Shown here in pieces: positions 1 through 32,285 of a stretch of DNA of 64,000 nt (positions within the stretch are counted from its first letter, which is position 1; each line of letters begins with the position of its first letter). Location of the stretch: NCBI GenBank assembly GCA_964247055.1, contig OZ176053.1, positions 5,580,001-5,644,000 on the forward strand, written 5' to 3'. Both the position numbers and the translations under genes were made by a program. Source of the DNA: Paragordius varius. Its lineage: Eukaryota; Nematomorpha. The notes under the pieces were generated by a model. It worked only from the letters and a program-made list of their open reading frames with translations, ran no database searches and had not been told where the DNA came from.

Positions 1-1183
1 GGAGAATTTATACTCTAAATAAGGGACAAAAAATAAATCAAAAAATCACGGCCATAAAAATTACTTTTAGGGCAGCGGTTTGAACCACTGCTCTGGAAGT
101 TGTAAAAAAAAATTTTTTTTATATTACAGTAGAACAACGTTTCATAATTTTAAACTAAAGTAGCGTTAAAAAAAGTAGTTTCTCTGGGATATAAAATTCT
201 AAGTCATCGCGGACAAAAAACTGGAAGGTCTTTTAAAATATTGACTCAGTGCATTAATCCATACAATAAGATTGTTAACTTTTATGTTAAAATATTTCAA
301 ATATACTTAGTTGAAAAATTAATAAGTATTAAAGTGGTATATATATTATGCAATTTCCATTTATTAAGGCTAACTTAAATATTCATTTTCTTACGAAAGT
401 CGCGTTGTAATATAATCCCTTTCAATTAAAAATTCTTAGAATATTTAACGTAAAAATGACATTAGATAGAAGGAAACGTAAAAAGTGAATGAATGCGTTC
501 ACCATATTTTTTTCATATTACGATACCGTGTGTATTTAACGCGCACATTGTTTTCTTTTGTATTTTTTTTAATTTATCGAAAATTGCTCATCAAAATTTA
601 AAAAGTTATATCTGATTTATCTTGGTATCCTGATTAAGGTATAATTAATAAATTAACAATATATTAAAAATTTACTTTATATATTTTTCGATTTTAATAA
701 ATTGAAAGCGTTATGCTATTTTTGGAAATATTTCTGTACAATTTTTCAACATTCCTGTAAATTTGTATTTAGGGCCACCTCATTAATATTCATAAAATGT
801 AGTAGTAGTAAGTACTGTAAAGGGAAAACATTTATTTTCGTTTTGAATGGTGACATTTCTAGTTCTCATGTCATGTTTTGTCAATTCTCTTTCTCATACA
901 CATTTGTTTTTATACCAAAATATAATTATCAAAATTTTATTTTCCATATACTTATATATGTAGGTAAAAGGCACTAAACTGAATATTTAATTGAGCTTTT
1001 ACACCTTCGTTTCTTTTATAGTATGTTAGGGATGATGCAATATTTTAAACATAAAAGTTCATGGACATTTGTTGTCTGTTTGCACCCTAAATTAATTTAT
1101 TTTTTAAAGCCAACATTGTTTTATAACCAGAGATAATTTAGTTTCAGTATATTTTAATTTCTTATTTAATTAAATCTTTTTTA

Positions 1184-1246
<63 letters not shown>

Positions 1247-1888
1247 GAAGCTGGGACGTTTTGATTTTGAATTTTAATTGTATTCTTGCCAAAAAAGGGG
1301 TTATTGGTTATATAAACACCAAAGCTAAATATTAAAAATTAATTACCAAAGCCGTTTTTTTCAATCGATATGGAAAAAAGGGGGAGGGTATACGATTTAT
1401 GACCTAAGGTCATTTTTCGTGTAATCCATATACCCACACTTATATACTTTGAATGATGTAACATTTTTAATTATAACAGTTAATATGACAATGCTTATTC
1501 GAATTAAAATACTTATATATATTCATACATTGTACAAATATAGAAATTGAATGATTTAGTAGTATATATATAACATTTTTAAGCTTTATTGTGAAAAAAA
1601 AGTATGAAGTAGAGTAATTGAAATAAATTTTTTATAAAATATATCGTATAATTTTATATATAAATATACATAGATTGTAACCCATTGTTTTTGTCACAAC
1701 TCCTCTCTAATATATCCTTCCTCACCAATTGACACAACACTTGAAATCATTTTTAGTGCATTTTATAACCGGGCTGCTCAAAAACAAATTGCGCAACAAT
1801 AATAAATTTATTATAAATTTCATCTTTGGAAAAGATATATTCCACTAAAATTTAATCCTATATACATATATTATACGCGGCGACAACA
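1..1888. other. Intergenic region upstream of the SLC7-like gene
   Basis: No coding exon is seen. The short open frames here are AT-rich, start at non-ATG codons and show no recognisable domain. The only clear structure is a pure TA repeat at about 1185-1243. No TATA box or other promoter element could be called with confidence because the whole stretch is AT-rich. Confidence 0.6.
1185..1243. repeat. (TA)n microsatellite, ~58 bp
   Basis: Uninterrupted alternating TA. Similar shorter tracts occur at about 3992-4014, 20782-20828, 31602-31624, 33780-33810, 39332-39351 and 44830-44853, some inside TA-targeting MITEs or introns. Confidence 0.95.
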
Positions 1889-4800
1889 ATGGATGATTTT
1901 GACATTAAAGAAGGGAGCGAAAAACCTATGCGATTGAAGAAGGAAGTAGGTATATTTGGTGGTACGGCTATTATTGTTGGAACTATGATAGGTATGGAAT
2001 AATTTTTTTTAAATTAAATAATTATTCTATAAATATGATTTTTATCTGATAAAACATTTTATGATGGCTATAAATTGTAAATTTTATATATAAAATTACT
2101 TTTTTATACTAAACTTGGCACATTTTTAAATTAATAACTGTAATTAAGATTTGTGGTAGTGTATATGATTTTTTCTCTGCGAGTTAAATTTTTAGTCTAT
2201 AACGACAGTTAACTAACTATTTGACCTCTTGGTGAACTTAAGTTTTGTCCCTAATACCACTAGTCTTAAATATCTGTACCAGATTATTAACAGTGATTTA
2301 TTTCTATGTATAAGTATCGTTTTTTCTGATGTGATACTATATATAGTAACTATTATCTACCACAAAGACTTTAATGCTTTTAAAATAGTTAATTTATAAC
2401 TACTGTTTCGTATCCATTAAGTCATTTTGTCCATTTAAAAATACAGAAAATTAATGATGATTGAGTTAACATAAATATTGAAAAACCATAAAACATGTTT
2501 TATATAAAGTTTATCAATAAAATTTAAGGGTCTGGTATTTTCATTACACCCATCGGAGTTATTAAAGCATCGGGATCTGTCGGCCTTTCATTGCTGGTAT
2601 GGCTGATTGGTGGAATTATATCAATGTTGGGTAAGTATACCTCTTTTTACGTATTTTTTTATTCCCAAAAATTTATTAACCAATTTTTTTAAATTTTACG
2701 AAAATTATTGTAAAAACAAATCTAGAAAAGTAAATGACTAATGTCAATAAAACCATTTACTTAAGTTTTTAACATAACGGTTTGGTTTAAATAATATTTT
2801 TCGATTTCAATTTTTAAAACAATTGCAATTTGTCAATAGATAAAAACTGAGGTTAAACACTATGTTTTATAAATTTTTTGTCTACATAACTTCAATAACT
2901 CTATATACATAATAAAATATCAGGAGCCCTATCGTATGCTGAATTGGGAACCCTTATACCCAAATCTGGCGGGGAACATGCTTATTACATGGAAGCATTT
3001 GCTGCCAATCGAGGCCGTGCCGGTCAAAGTGCATGTAAAAGATTTTGGGGTCAAGTTCCAGCTTTTCTGTTTGCTTGGACACTGCTTATGGTTCTTAAAA
3101 CGAGCGCTATGGCGGTTATAGCGATGACCTTTAGTAAATATGTGGTCGCTGCCTTCCTGGGTGATGGTTATTTCCCTGCCTATGGTCGTAAACTCATAGC
3201 CTTCTGTCTAATGTGTAAGTTTTAAATAATTATAACTAACATGAATATACATAGAGTGTAACGGAAAGAGGATAAAATAACGTGTTTATTACAAAATGTT
3301 CTAAGTGCATATATTTTGGATTAGTTTTGAAACTAATAGATATATAAATATCCCAATTTAGACCGTAGTTAATTTATATGATAGTTAAGGTTTATAATGC
3401 TCTTTTTTCACTTTTTTATTTAGAGGTATTATTTTTTTAAAAATATATTTATTATATAACTAAGTGTTGGCATATTCGTTAATCTTTTTTTGTAATGTAG
3501 CCATTGATCCATATAGAAGCTGCCTGTATGGCATATTTTATTGGTTATCAGTTAAAGCCCTTAAATATAGCAGTATTTTTATCATTATATATGTTTATAA
3601 TTTAATTAAATTTTACGATCGCCCTTTACATTAAAATTCGGAAATGGAATTTCGCACAAAAATTTCACAATATACCACTACAGTTTTATCAAAACATACA
3701 TTATATGCTGTGTCATTTTTCAAAACTTTTAAAATTTAAGCTTTAATTTAAATGTGTCATAATTTGTTTCAACATTTTATAGCGCGCTATGTACTGTGTT
3801 TTATATTTTTATTTATATTTACCTGTTGTACTGCACATATTATTACCAAAAAGTCATTAATTATATAAGTGCATACTGTAATAATGTACAGGCGTATTAA
3901 TTAAAAATTAAATTTTAATGTTTCTTTTTTAAATCAAATAATATAATTTGATATAAACGATACATACGTTAATTTTTTATACATTGTTTTTATATATATA
4001 TATATATATATATAACTTTCATTTAGTTTTTATCGGATGGATCAATTGTTACAGTGTAAAATTGGCAAATAAAATGCAAACATCACTTACGGCCAGCAAG
4101 ATTTTTGCTTTGCTCATTATCATATGCGGTGGTTTGTACAGAGTTGCAATGGGTATTTTATCTTACTCGTTTTCATCAAAACATTTCTTTATTTAATTAT
4201 AAATGGATTTGTTATATATTTTATTTATTTCATAAGATTTATCACATTTTTGCATTTTTATTCTTTACTTTTCTATAGATTATGAATATATTTGTCGCTT
4301 ATATTTTAACAATATTATTGCATTTACGCAAAGTTTTGCTTTAAATTGAACTTGGAATGAAAAAACATTCATTATTCTTTTTATTTTCATCAATTTTATC
4401 GTGCTTTGTATTTTTATATTTAATATATTAAAATCTACAACAATATTTGGCTGTTTAAAATCTAATATGTAGTATAGTAATAAGCAATTTATGGTAGATT
4501 AGCCGAAAAGCAAAATGTTTATAATATTTTGGCTAAGGTTTTGAAATAGTTACTTATCAAAACACATTATTTATGTGATAAATATTTTATGTATTTCATT
4601 AATATTAAATATTTTTTTTAATTCTATAACGCTAAATTATTAACCAATAATATATTTTAAAATAGGTTTAAATTTTTTTTGGGAACCCATTAAAGACCAC
4701 GTTCCAAAGTTATATCTTTAAAATATTTTTATATAAATATTATTCATTCAATGACCATATATATTTCATTTTAAAGTTTTTTCACATGAAATATTATGCG

Positions 4801-7800
4801 TTACAGGTCACACCGAAAATCTTAGAACGGGTTTTCAAAATTCTGATTGGAATCCATCTGCAATAGCAGTAGCTTTTTATAGCAGTTTATGGGCTTATGA
4901 TGGATGGTAACAATTTTTACATAAAATTATGCATAATTTTTTAATTTGGTTATTATATAGGTATTAAAACCGATGAAACTTTTTTTTACCAATAAATATA
5001 AGTAAAAAAATTTTAGTGAAATAAATATATTTTGTAAAAATTTGATTTTCAAAAATTACTTTTAATAATATTGGATGCCAGTTTTTTCTAGAAACAATAG
5101 TAATACACAGTTTAAAAATACAATTACAAATTGCAAAAATATAAAATTCTTATTTTTTTAATGCTATAAGTTAAGATTGTATTAAAATAAAAATAAAAAA
5201 AAATATTGCTAATTGCCCCCGGATTTGACCTCGAATATGTTAATGGCAATAATTTGAACTTGTTAAAAAATATTTTTAATTTTAGGAACAATCTGAATTA
5301 TTTGACGGAAGAAGTTGTCAATCCCAGCAAGTAGTGATTAATATATATAATTTTAAATTTTTTATCTTTAAAATAATTTTTTTATTTTATAATAATTGAA
5401 AATTATTTATTTTTTTTCAATGATTTCTTGCTTTTTAAACCAATATGAAAAATTGTTTAGCTAGCAATTTTTGATTTTTTTATAATGTAATAAAATGTTT
5501 CGTCTTCTCTTTAGAAACATTCCAAAAGCCATTATGATTGGTATGCCTTTGGTCACTATTTTATATGTTGTGACTAACGCTGCATATTTTACTGTGCTCT
5601 CCCCTGCTCAAATGATAGCTTCACAGGCTGTAGCTATGGTTAGACCCTCGTTTTTTAAATTTAGTTTAATTTCAAAAATATGAATTTTTAATATATTAAG
5701 TTTATCAGGGATTTCAAGGAGTTTTTTTATCTTAAGTTTAGGTAACTAGCGAATCAACTAAGACATTTTTACATGTAAATGATTAATTAGGTTCTAATGG
5801 CAAAAACTATAAATTATGATTTAGACCTCTAAATATACCTCCATATTTTTATATGTTGATAAATTCTAGTTTTTTAAAAATATCAATCTTTTTTTCCCAT
5901 TAATTTTTTGCCAAAATTTTTTTCTTCATTAAATCGATCAATGTTTGTCATATTTTTATAAGGGTATGTGAACTTTCTATATATTAAGGCGTTTGTTTGA
6001 CAGTCAACCCAATCACTGTAATCATCCATTTTTTAATTCCATAGTTATTTTGTACCATTTATTTAGGTTTTATTATACTATTTAATTATCAAATTTACTT
6101 TATATATCCTTCAACATAGGATTGGGCAAACGTTGTTCTTGGTCGTTACTTTAGTTGGGTCATTCCAACGTTTGTGGCCCTCTCGTGTGCTGGAGCCTTG
6201 AATGGATATTACATGAGTATTAGCCGTGTCTGTTATGTGGCAGCGAGAGATCGCCATCTCATTAGACTTCTTTCCTTCGTTAATGCGAAAAAGTTGACAC
6301 CCATTCCATCTGTCATTTTTATTGTGAGTCCTTTTTTTATTTATATTTGTATACTTACAGTTGGAAAAATATTTGGGAAATATTTCCAAGATAGTGGTTT
6401 TATCATTACTTGTGTTTTTGTGGTTAAAATATAAAAACCGGTCTGACTATTCATAAAAGCAGTCACTAATAATCATAAGCAGGCAATCATCTCCACAAAT
6501 TCGAATATGTTGTAACCAAACCTAATAAATTAAATTAACCAGTTTCAATATATATTGAATAAAACAATCACTGCAAATTCGATAAACATGTTACTCTAAA
6601 TAAATTTAATTTATCTCATATTAAATATATGTTTGACACTTTTCAGGTTAAGCGGTCACGGTCATAAAATTCTTAACCCGTCAAACCCAAAACTAATGAT
6701 GTATAGTAAAGCGCGTAAACACTTGAATAATTGAGGGATTTGAATTGCATCCTTAAATTTAATTAAATAAATTTTGGGCTTAAGAGCGAATCTTTATGAT
6801 AATTTACTATTTATGTGGAGTGTTTGTGATTAGCGAATATTGACCTAGCCCTTTTTTTATATGTATAAAACGCTTTGAATAGGTTATTTTAATCAATTAA
6901 TTAGTTATAATTTTTATATTTTTAACAAAGGGCATTCTATCAAGTTTTATGATCTTGCCTGGTAATATTGAAGCACTCATTGGCTTTTTTGGATTTGCTT
7001 CCTGGCTCTTTTATGGACTTACAATGATAGCTTTACTTACGTTACGTAGAACGATGCCAAATGCTCCTCGTCCATATAAAGTATGTTTTTCTTTTTTAAG
7101 ATAATATGGTTACATATTAGAAATAGTATACAATTAAAGAATATTTTTAATTAACCAGATATAACCGTTTTATAATATCCATAGAAGCAGTTGAATATTT
7201 TTTAAACCTTGATTTGTATTATATGATATTTATGAATAAAATTGTAAAATTATATGTGAAATCAATTTTCATCTCTAATCCTTATTTTGCAACGCAAAAC
7301 TAAAAGTTAAATTTAATAAATCTATAATTGAAAATATATTTTAGTTTTTGCGCTTTTCCTTTTCTGTATTTTTATTATAAAATTGATTGCAAGCGGGATA
7401 AAATATATTAAATAATTTTTTAAATTTAATTTTTAATAGGTATGGATCGGTATTCCCATAATTGTGCTTCTTATCTCCATCTACCTAGTAGTATTCCCTC
7501 TTATAAAAGATGCCGCCATAGAATACCTCTACGCTACCGTTTTTATTTTGGCCGGTCTCATTTTTTATATTCCATTCATTTACTATAAGTATCATCTCAG
7601 ATGCATGGGTAATTAATTTTTTTAGAATTAAATACGATGTTTTTTTAAGATAATAATATTTTTTTAGTTTGCCTACATAATTAACTCCAATTAGTTTAAC
7701 GATTATCGTTTTACTCTAATAATTTCAAATGTTTGTTAACAAATTATATATGCTCATAAAATTAAATTCATTTATATATTGATTTTTTTTTAATTTTATT

Positions 7801-7906
7801 AACAGATAAAATTACCGTGTTTTTTCAAAAATTGCTTGAAGTATTGCCAGAGGAGGCTGAAGAAGAAACTTCTGAAGAAATACCATTATCTGAATATAAA
7901 AATTAA
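1889..7906 (+). CDS. LAT-type SLC7 amino-acid transporter (light-chain-like), 11 exons
   Basis: Exons 1889-1991, 2529-2630, 2924-3214, 4027-4152, 4807-4906, 5286-5330, 5515-5638, 6120-6323, 6931-7080, 7440-7608, 7806-7906 join in frame to 504 aa, the usual length for this APC-superfamily exchanger of the plasma membrane. Family landmarks in order: GTMIGSGIF in TM1 (about residue 35), [15 protein letters not shown] after TM2, NCYSVKLA in TM4, [41 protein letters not shown], and a C-terminal [12 protein letters not shown] tail like LAT1. The ATG follows GACAACA and a short cytoplasmic lead. Odd point: the extracellular Cys that ties LAT light chains to 4F2hc/rBAT is absent (the loop reads [13 protein letters not shown]). 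Introns are 184-812 nt. Introns 1 and 8 end in AAG. Substrate specificity cannot be read from sequence. Confidence 0.93.
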
Positions 7907-8900
7907 TTTTTTGATCAAAAATTTAGTTTTATGATTTTTTCGATTAAAATAATACCTATTTAAATATATTTTAGTCAGATATCAATGTGACTATTATTAT
8001 GCTTTAATATTTTCTAATTTTTATATAATACGTGGTGGTAAATCTGAATTGCACAATAATGTTTAACTCTGAACCTTTAATATTTCATTTGGCACATAAT
8101 GATTGTACATATAATTTATATTTCCGATTTAGCTCTTAAACTTTTGATATTTAAATTAATAGGTGTGAAATTACATTAAAATCCATCTTTTTATCTACCT
8201 ATCTAATATTCATTTTATCAGAATGATATCTTTTTTATCGTGCGTTGGCGTTTTATCAAAAATAGTAGTAACATAGAACCAATTTATACATGAATTTGCA
8301 TTGAATTATATTATTGACAATGAATAAATTTTTTATATAACTTATGCCTCTACTTTTAATTGTGACACGGTTGAAAGTGGTGTAAAGTTTACAGGTAAAA
8401 TCACATAATTTATTAAGGTTCTGTTATTTTTATTTGACTCTTTTTAAGAATTCTTACATAATTGTTTATGTTTTTTTTCAATCGTTTAATTTCAAAGATA
8501 TTAAATTAAAGTAAATTATACCGCGATATGCAATTTTTTGAACATATTTATCACTGCATATTTTTGATTTAAAAATATGAATGATTTAAAAATATAAACC
8601 ATTTTCAAAAAACTTATATATAATTTAAAAAATAAACAAATCTTTTATTCAAATATAATGTGATAGTAATGTTTAATATCATCAAATTATAAAGAAGTTT
8701 AGAATATTATAAAGTGTTTTTAATATCTTTTCCACCCTGCTTGACTATTCGTTAAAATTCGCTTCACCAAAATTTTGCCATAAATTAAATTTTAAAGCAA
8801 AATATCGAGTTTTTAGGAAAAAACTTGTCAAAATTTAACACATACTTAAAATTTTATTGCGCATTATCGGTATGCGTTTAGATTAGGAAGCTTGCCAATT
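7907..8900. other. 3' flank of SLC7-like gene
   Basis: AT-rich stretch that presumably includes the 3' UTR. AATAAA-like words are frequent by chance, for example in the ATGAATAAATT near 8320, so no single polyadenylation site is called. No coding sequence or repeat is seen. Confidence 0.5.
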
Positions 8901-8929
8901 TTAAACGGTCCGAAAATTTGAGACTTTCG

Positions 8930-9250
8930 AAGCACCTATAGAAAATTAAATTCGTACACCAGAAATACCAACTTTCATTAAAAAAACCGACAAAAATCGA
9001 TTATATCATTCAAACTAATAGATTGCGACTCTACCGTCATACTCAGAGAAGAGACGCCACCCATCCTTTAAAAACTGTTGAAAACAATAATGTTGATGGC
9101 AATAGAAGAAAGGGACGACCACTCTTTCCTTTAATGATAATATAAAAATGGACTTGAATCAACGTAGCCTTTCCACAGAACAATGTAAAGATCGTAATTT
9201 ATGGAGGAAATTACTTCGTGGATACAAAACTCCGAATATGGAGTCCTAAT
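8930..9250 (+). mobile_element. LINE 3' end fragment (RTE-like), decayed
   Basis: The + strand encodes, with frame breaks and stops, the C-terminal tail of an RTE-like LINE ORF: IIQTNRLRLYRHTQRRDA, then NRRKGRPLF, matching the RLRYYGH...KGRP tail of the intact copies at 17137-20265 and 26445-29549. It is most similar to the fragment at 57640-57990 (shared nucleotide blocks around the GACGCCAC and CGTGG words), so both come from one subfamily distinct from the three large copies. Confidence 0.8.
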
Positions 9251-9554
9251 ATTATCCATCCATTATATAGTTTATATGATATTTTAGTGATTTTGTTGCA
9301 ATGAAGCATAGTGCTTTCAGAAAAAAAATTTATCTAGCAAAGTATGCGCAAATTTTGCCATTTTCTGATATGGATCAGTTAAAATAGTAATAACTTACTT
9401 ATATCACTCATAGACCCAAAACCAAAAGCGCCATAAGATTTTTGTGTGTCCAATGTTTGGCTTTAAGTATCATTTAAATATTTATATCGCTATCAATTGA
9501 CTAGTTTTAAATTAGTTAACATAACACAGTCATTTTTAACAATGAATTTAAATG

Positions 9555-9790
9555 TTTAAGTATTGAGCCGACGGCGACAGAGTCTTTTTTTGAATAATAC
9601 CCTTATTTCCGCTCCTCCATACGAAATGGTTCTTTTAAACCATTGTTGGCTAAAAAACAGGATTTCAAATTACGTATTGGTGCATTTGATTTTAATAACA
9701 ATATCTTTTGATTTTTTTGCGTTTGCGCCGATAGCGAATAAACCCTTTTTTGAATTAGCCTATGCATAATACAAACAATTTCGCGGGCCG
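9555..9790. repeat. ~160 bp repeat, about 1.5 units
   Basis: Two related blocks, GCCGACGGCGACAGAGTC near 9567 and GCGCCGATAGCGAATAAACC near 9727, are about 160 bp apart. Each is followed by a T-run and a TTAGCC-like word. They match the units of the array at 33960-35420. Confidence 0.6.
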
Positions 9791-11400
9791 CATTCAAAAT
9801 AACGTGTGCATTAATAATATTTAATTAAATTTAAAAGACTAAAAATTATGGTACCAATATAACGAATTTTAATTCATCAATTATTGCTAATTCTTTTGCC
9901 AAAAACAGCTTTAAAGGAATATTTTTCTTATTAAGAACAATATTATTTTAATCCAATCCGAGGATAAATGTATATATGCTCATTAAGTCTGTAATAACTC
10001 TATCAAAGAATCGAGTAGTGTTTATCAAATTCGCAATTAATAAATATTTAAATAAATTAAGGCATAAATAATTAGTAAATAATATTGGGTAAAATGATAC
10101 AATCTTCGTATAATATGACACTTTTTAAACATATCGCGGACATTACAAGAAGTCGCAGAGGGCCGACCTTCCAACGATTTAAAATAACGAAAACCAAGAA
10201 CATCAATCAAGTCATAAAAGGAGATAAAAAGAGCTTTTTTATGATCAATAAATTATATAATGCTGTATTGAAATTTGAACGGGCTGCTCATTTTCAGTAA
10301 AGTTTCAAAAACAACGATTCCTTTTTTACATATTTAGATATCATAATTTCAGGACATCTATAAAGCAGGAAGCTAAAAATTTTAAACAAAAATTTATGTA
10401 GTAAAAAGACAATAAATATAAAATCTATATAGTATTATTTATTAATGTTGTACATGGTGTATTAGATCACACTAATGGGAAGATAGGGGGTGAAGGAATT
10501 TGATTTTAGAGAATAATTATGTTTCATCCTTACAAAACAGGCACGTTGTATTTTGTTAATTAAAGAGATTTTAGGATTAATAGATAATAGATTTTTATCC
10601 ATCATAGAGTTAATCACAGGAGGTATATTTACATCTGGCGAACTTGAAAAAAAAGCAATTCGAAATAAATGAGGTTAAAGTTTTGCATTGCTTGAATTTG
10701 ATATATAGTATATCATTAGTCAAAAGCAACATTTTTCAATTAAAGGCAACCTTTTATAAACTAAAGGCAGTATTAGCAACATTTTTTTATCCAAACGCAA
10801 TATTTTGTTTTAATTTAAAGACAAAATTTATTTTATGACATCTTATATTAAGTATTTATTTAATTTTAAGTTTATGATTGTTGATTTTAGCGTTGAATTA
10901 TAAAAAATTATATACTTTTGCACTTAAAGGAGTTTTTGAACACTTCATGTTGGTCCTTAAACATTGGTTCAATTAATCTTGTATTAAACTTATATTAATT
11001 AAACCGTGTAATCCTTACCTATCATTTTTAACCTATATGGTTTACAGTATGCATTTTAATGTATGTTAAGTAATTTTATTGCCAGTCAAATAACATAAAT
11101 GGTTTATCAAATGCGTAAAATACTGATACACAAAATTATTTCGTAATACACATATGAAAGAGGATTGACGTGAGAATTAACATAAACTTAATTTGATGGA
11201 TATTTTCTAATGTTAAATTTTGAGAATGTTATAGCAATTTATGTTAACATCTTAAATATTGTTGTTACGTATTTAGATGCGGAATTTTGTGGGTTTTTAT
11301 CTTTAATCTATATATTTATAAAAATGGAAAATGCTGGCTTTGTGATCTGTTTCCGGAAACCGGTGAACCCATTCAAATCCAAACATCGAAAAAATATAAT
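9791..11400. other. AT-rich intergenic stretch without recognised genes
   Basis: No coding exon found. A partial copy of the TIR of the MITE at 55030-55581 lies at about 10918-10970 (a word TTGAACACTTCA and a GGTCCTTAAA word). The other short open frames are low complexity. Confidence 0.5.
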
Positions 11401-11404
11401 CATT

Positions 11405-12010
11405 AATAAATGCCCCGACAATAGCTTCGCCCTTTTTTTGAAATAGGCCCTCAATCCGGGCTCACCCCGTGTAAAAAACGCGTTTTTTTGCAAACAGAAG
11501 TCCACAAAAATCGTGTCTTTGATCCGGAGAACGTGTTAAACCATTCAATTTCAAATATGATTTTTGTTTAGTTATTTTCGATTGCGCCAAACATAGTCGC
11601 CTTGCTTTTTTAATTTAGGCCCTATTTTTACCCGCTCCCCCCGTTAAATGCCATTTTTCAAAAAACGAAGTCCACAAAAATAATTTTTTGTTTTTCGACC
11701 AAGGTATGAGACCGTAAAAATTCAATAAAGTTTCCACGTATTCCCTGTTAAAAGGCAAAAATTTTAGTCAAGCGTTTCTTTGATGATAGCTGATGGGTAA
11801 GGAGCTACCCGCGAAAAACTGACCCATCATACCTAAATCGCGTCTTTCTGGGGCTAAATTTCAGAAAACCTATCAGGCCATATGAGTTCAATAGCTGCTT
11901 AAAGTATTACCCGTAAAAAGTCAAAAATTTTAGTCGAACGGATTTTTTGAATTAGCCGTTAAATAGGCCCTTTACGCCCTAAAAATGCGCTATCATTGAA
12001 CTATTATTTA
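11405..12010. repeat. ~165 bp tandem repeat, about four diverged units
   Basis: Blocks of the form CG-rich core, GCCCTTTTTTTGAA, TAGGCCCT, ACCCCGTGTAAAAA and GAAGTCCACAAAAA recur from near 11413 and 11580 and, more weakly, to about 11940. This is the same family as the array at 33960-35420 and the pair at 9555-9790. Confidence 0.65.
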
Positions 12011-12246
12011 GTTTTGAAGCCATCCTTCCATAAACTATTAGGAGTGAACGATGATTCCAGGTAAAAGGCAAAATTTTTTATCCAACTAAATTTTTATATT
12101 GAACTCTGGGTAGGGGGCTACCCGCCTACAACTGGCCATCATATCGATACAGCATGCCTTTAAAGCCATATTTCAGAAAACTTATGAGACTATGTGAATC
12201 AATTTAAAACGTGCCGCATAACAAAATTGCTTATAAAATCAAGAAT

Positions 12247-12305
12247 CCCCCCAGAAGTCCAAAGGACTTCCTCGGGCTGCGCAGCAGCGCGAGATTTACG
12301 CTAGT
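12247..12305 (+). mobile_element. Possible Helitron 3' terminus
   Basis: A GC-rich hairpin stands out from the AT-rich background: CTCGGGCTG pairs with CAGCGCGAG (one mismatch) around a short loop, and seven bases later comes CTAG followed by T. A stem-loop shortly before CTRR with insertion before T is the Helitron 3' end signature. No Rep/helicase ORF or 5' TC end was identified, so this is only a candidate non-autonomous end. Confidence 0.3.
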
Positions 12306-12444
12306 AAATAAATAAATAGTAAAATTGGTAATTTAAGATAATTTATGTTAATTCATAATTAAATTTAATTAATATTTTTCAACATTATAAATACCTGTAT
12401 TAATCGAAATTGGTATTATTCTTTTATATAGTTGTTATTACTAA

Positions 12445-13145
12445 AAAAAACAGGTAAATATATATTTGTGAAAATTTAAAGAGATTTTAGATTGTTTTTG
12501 TTTTTATATTTTTCATTGTCAATTTTTAACTATTCAGACATTTTAATCAGGTAAAAATTGCGGTTTTTTAATTTTTATTTTATTTAACATTGTTAATTGT
12601 AATTAATTACTACATATTTTGGACATTTTAATAAATTTAGTAAATGTTTAATTTATTTGTTTTTTAGGATTTGCATTGTTAATTGTAATTAATTACTACA
12701 TATTTTGGACATTCTTATAAATACGGGTAAAAATTGCGGTTTTTAGTAAAAATTTAATTTTTTTATATTTTTTAGGATTTGCATTGTTTTAATTACTACA
12801 TATTTTGGACATTTTAATAAATACAGGTAAAAATGGCGGTTTTTAACAAATTTCAATTTTTTTGTATTTTGTATCATTGTTATTAATTACCAAATATTTT
12901 TGACATTTAAAAAACAGGTGAAAATTGCGGTTTTTAATAAATTAGTAAAATTTTTAATTTTTTGTTCAACCTTGCTAATTTATTAATTACTATATATTTT
13001 TGATACACTGATATATACATGTAAAAATTACTATGATTTGCGGTTTTTTAAATTTAGGAAAATTTTTTTTGTTTTACATTGATATCTAATATATTAAATA
13101 TAGTTAACATATCTGAGCATACAGGTAAAAATGCATTGTGGTTTT
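12445..13145 (+). repeat. ~100 bp tandem array downstream of KAT5
   Basis: The block CAGGTAAAAATTGCGGTTTT, with small changes, recurs near 12549, 12724, 12825, 12915, 13018 and 13122, each followed by a TTTAATTTT stretch and an ATTACTACATATTTTGGACA block. Spacing is mostly 90-105 bp, with one 175 bp interval holding a duplicated sub-block. Confidence 0.8.
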
Positions 13146-13201
13146 AGGTTTGAATTTTATTTTCAAAATCCAACTATGTATATTTTCACAAACACCTTAT
13201 G

Positions 13202-13260
13202 TCACCTTTTTAACTTATCTTTTGCCCAATCTTTTGGGGTCCAATGCAGGGCTCTAGAAT
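13202..13260 (-). pseudogene. Duplicated KAT5 last-exon tail with apparent original stop
   Basis: The - strand reads [17 protein letters not shown] then TGA (13202-13204). Bases 13218-13260 match 16658-16701 of the live KAT5 last exon with one indel and two substitutions, and the match ends abruptly on both sides. Because the LINE body lies exactly between the two copies, I infer a target site duplication. This copy keeps the pre-insertion end of the gene, separated from the rest by ~3.4 kb. Confidence 0.7.
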
Positions 13261-32285
<19,025 letters not shown>

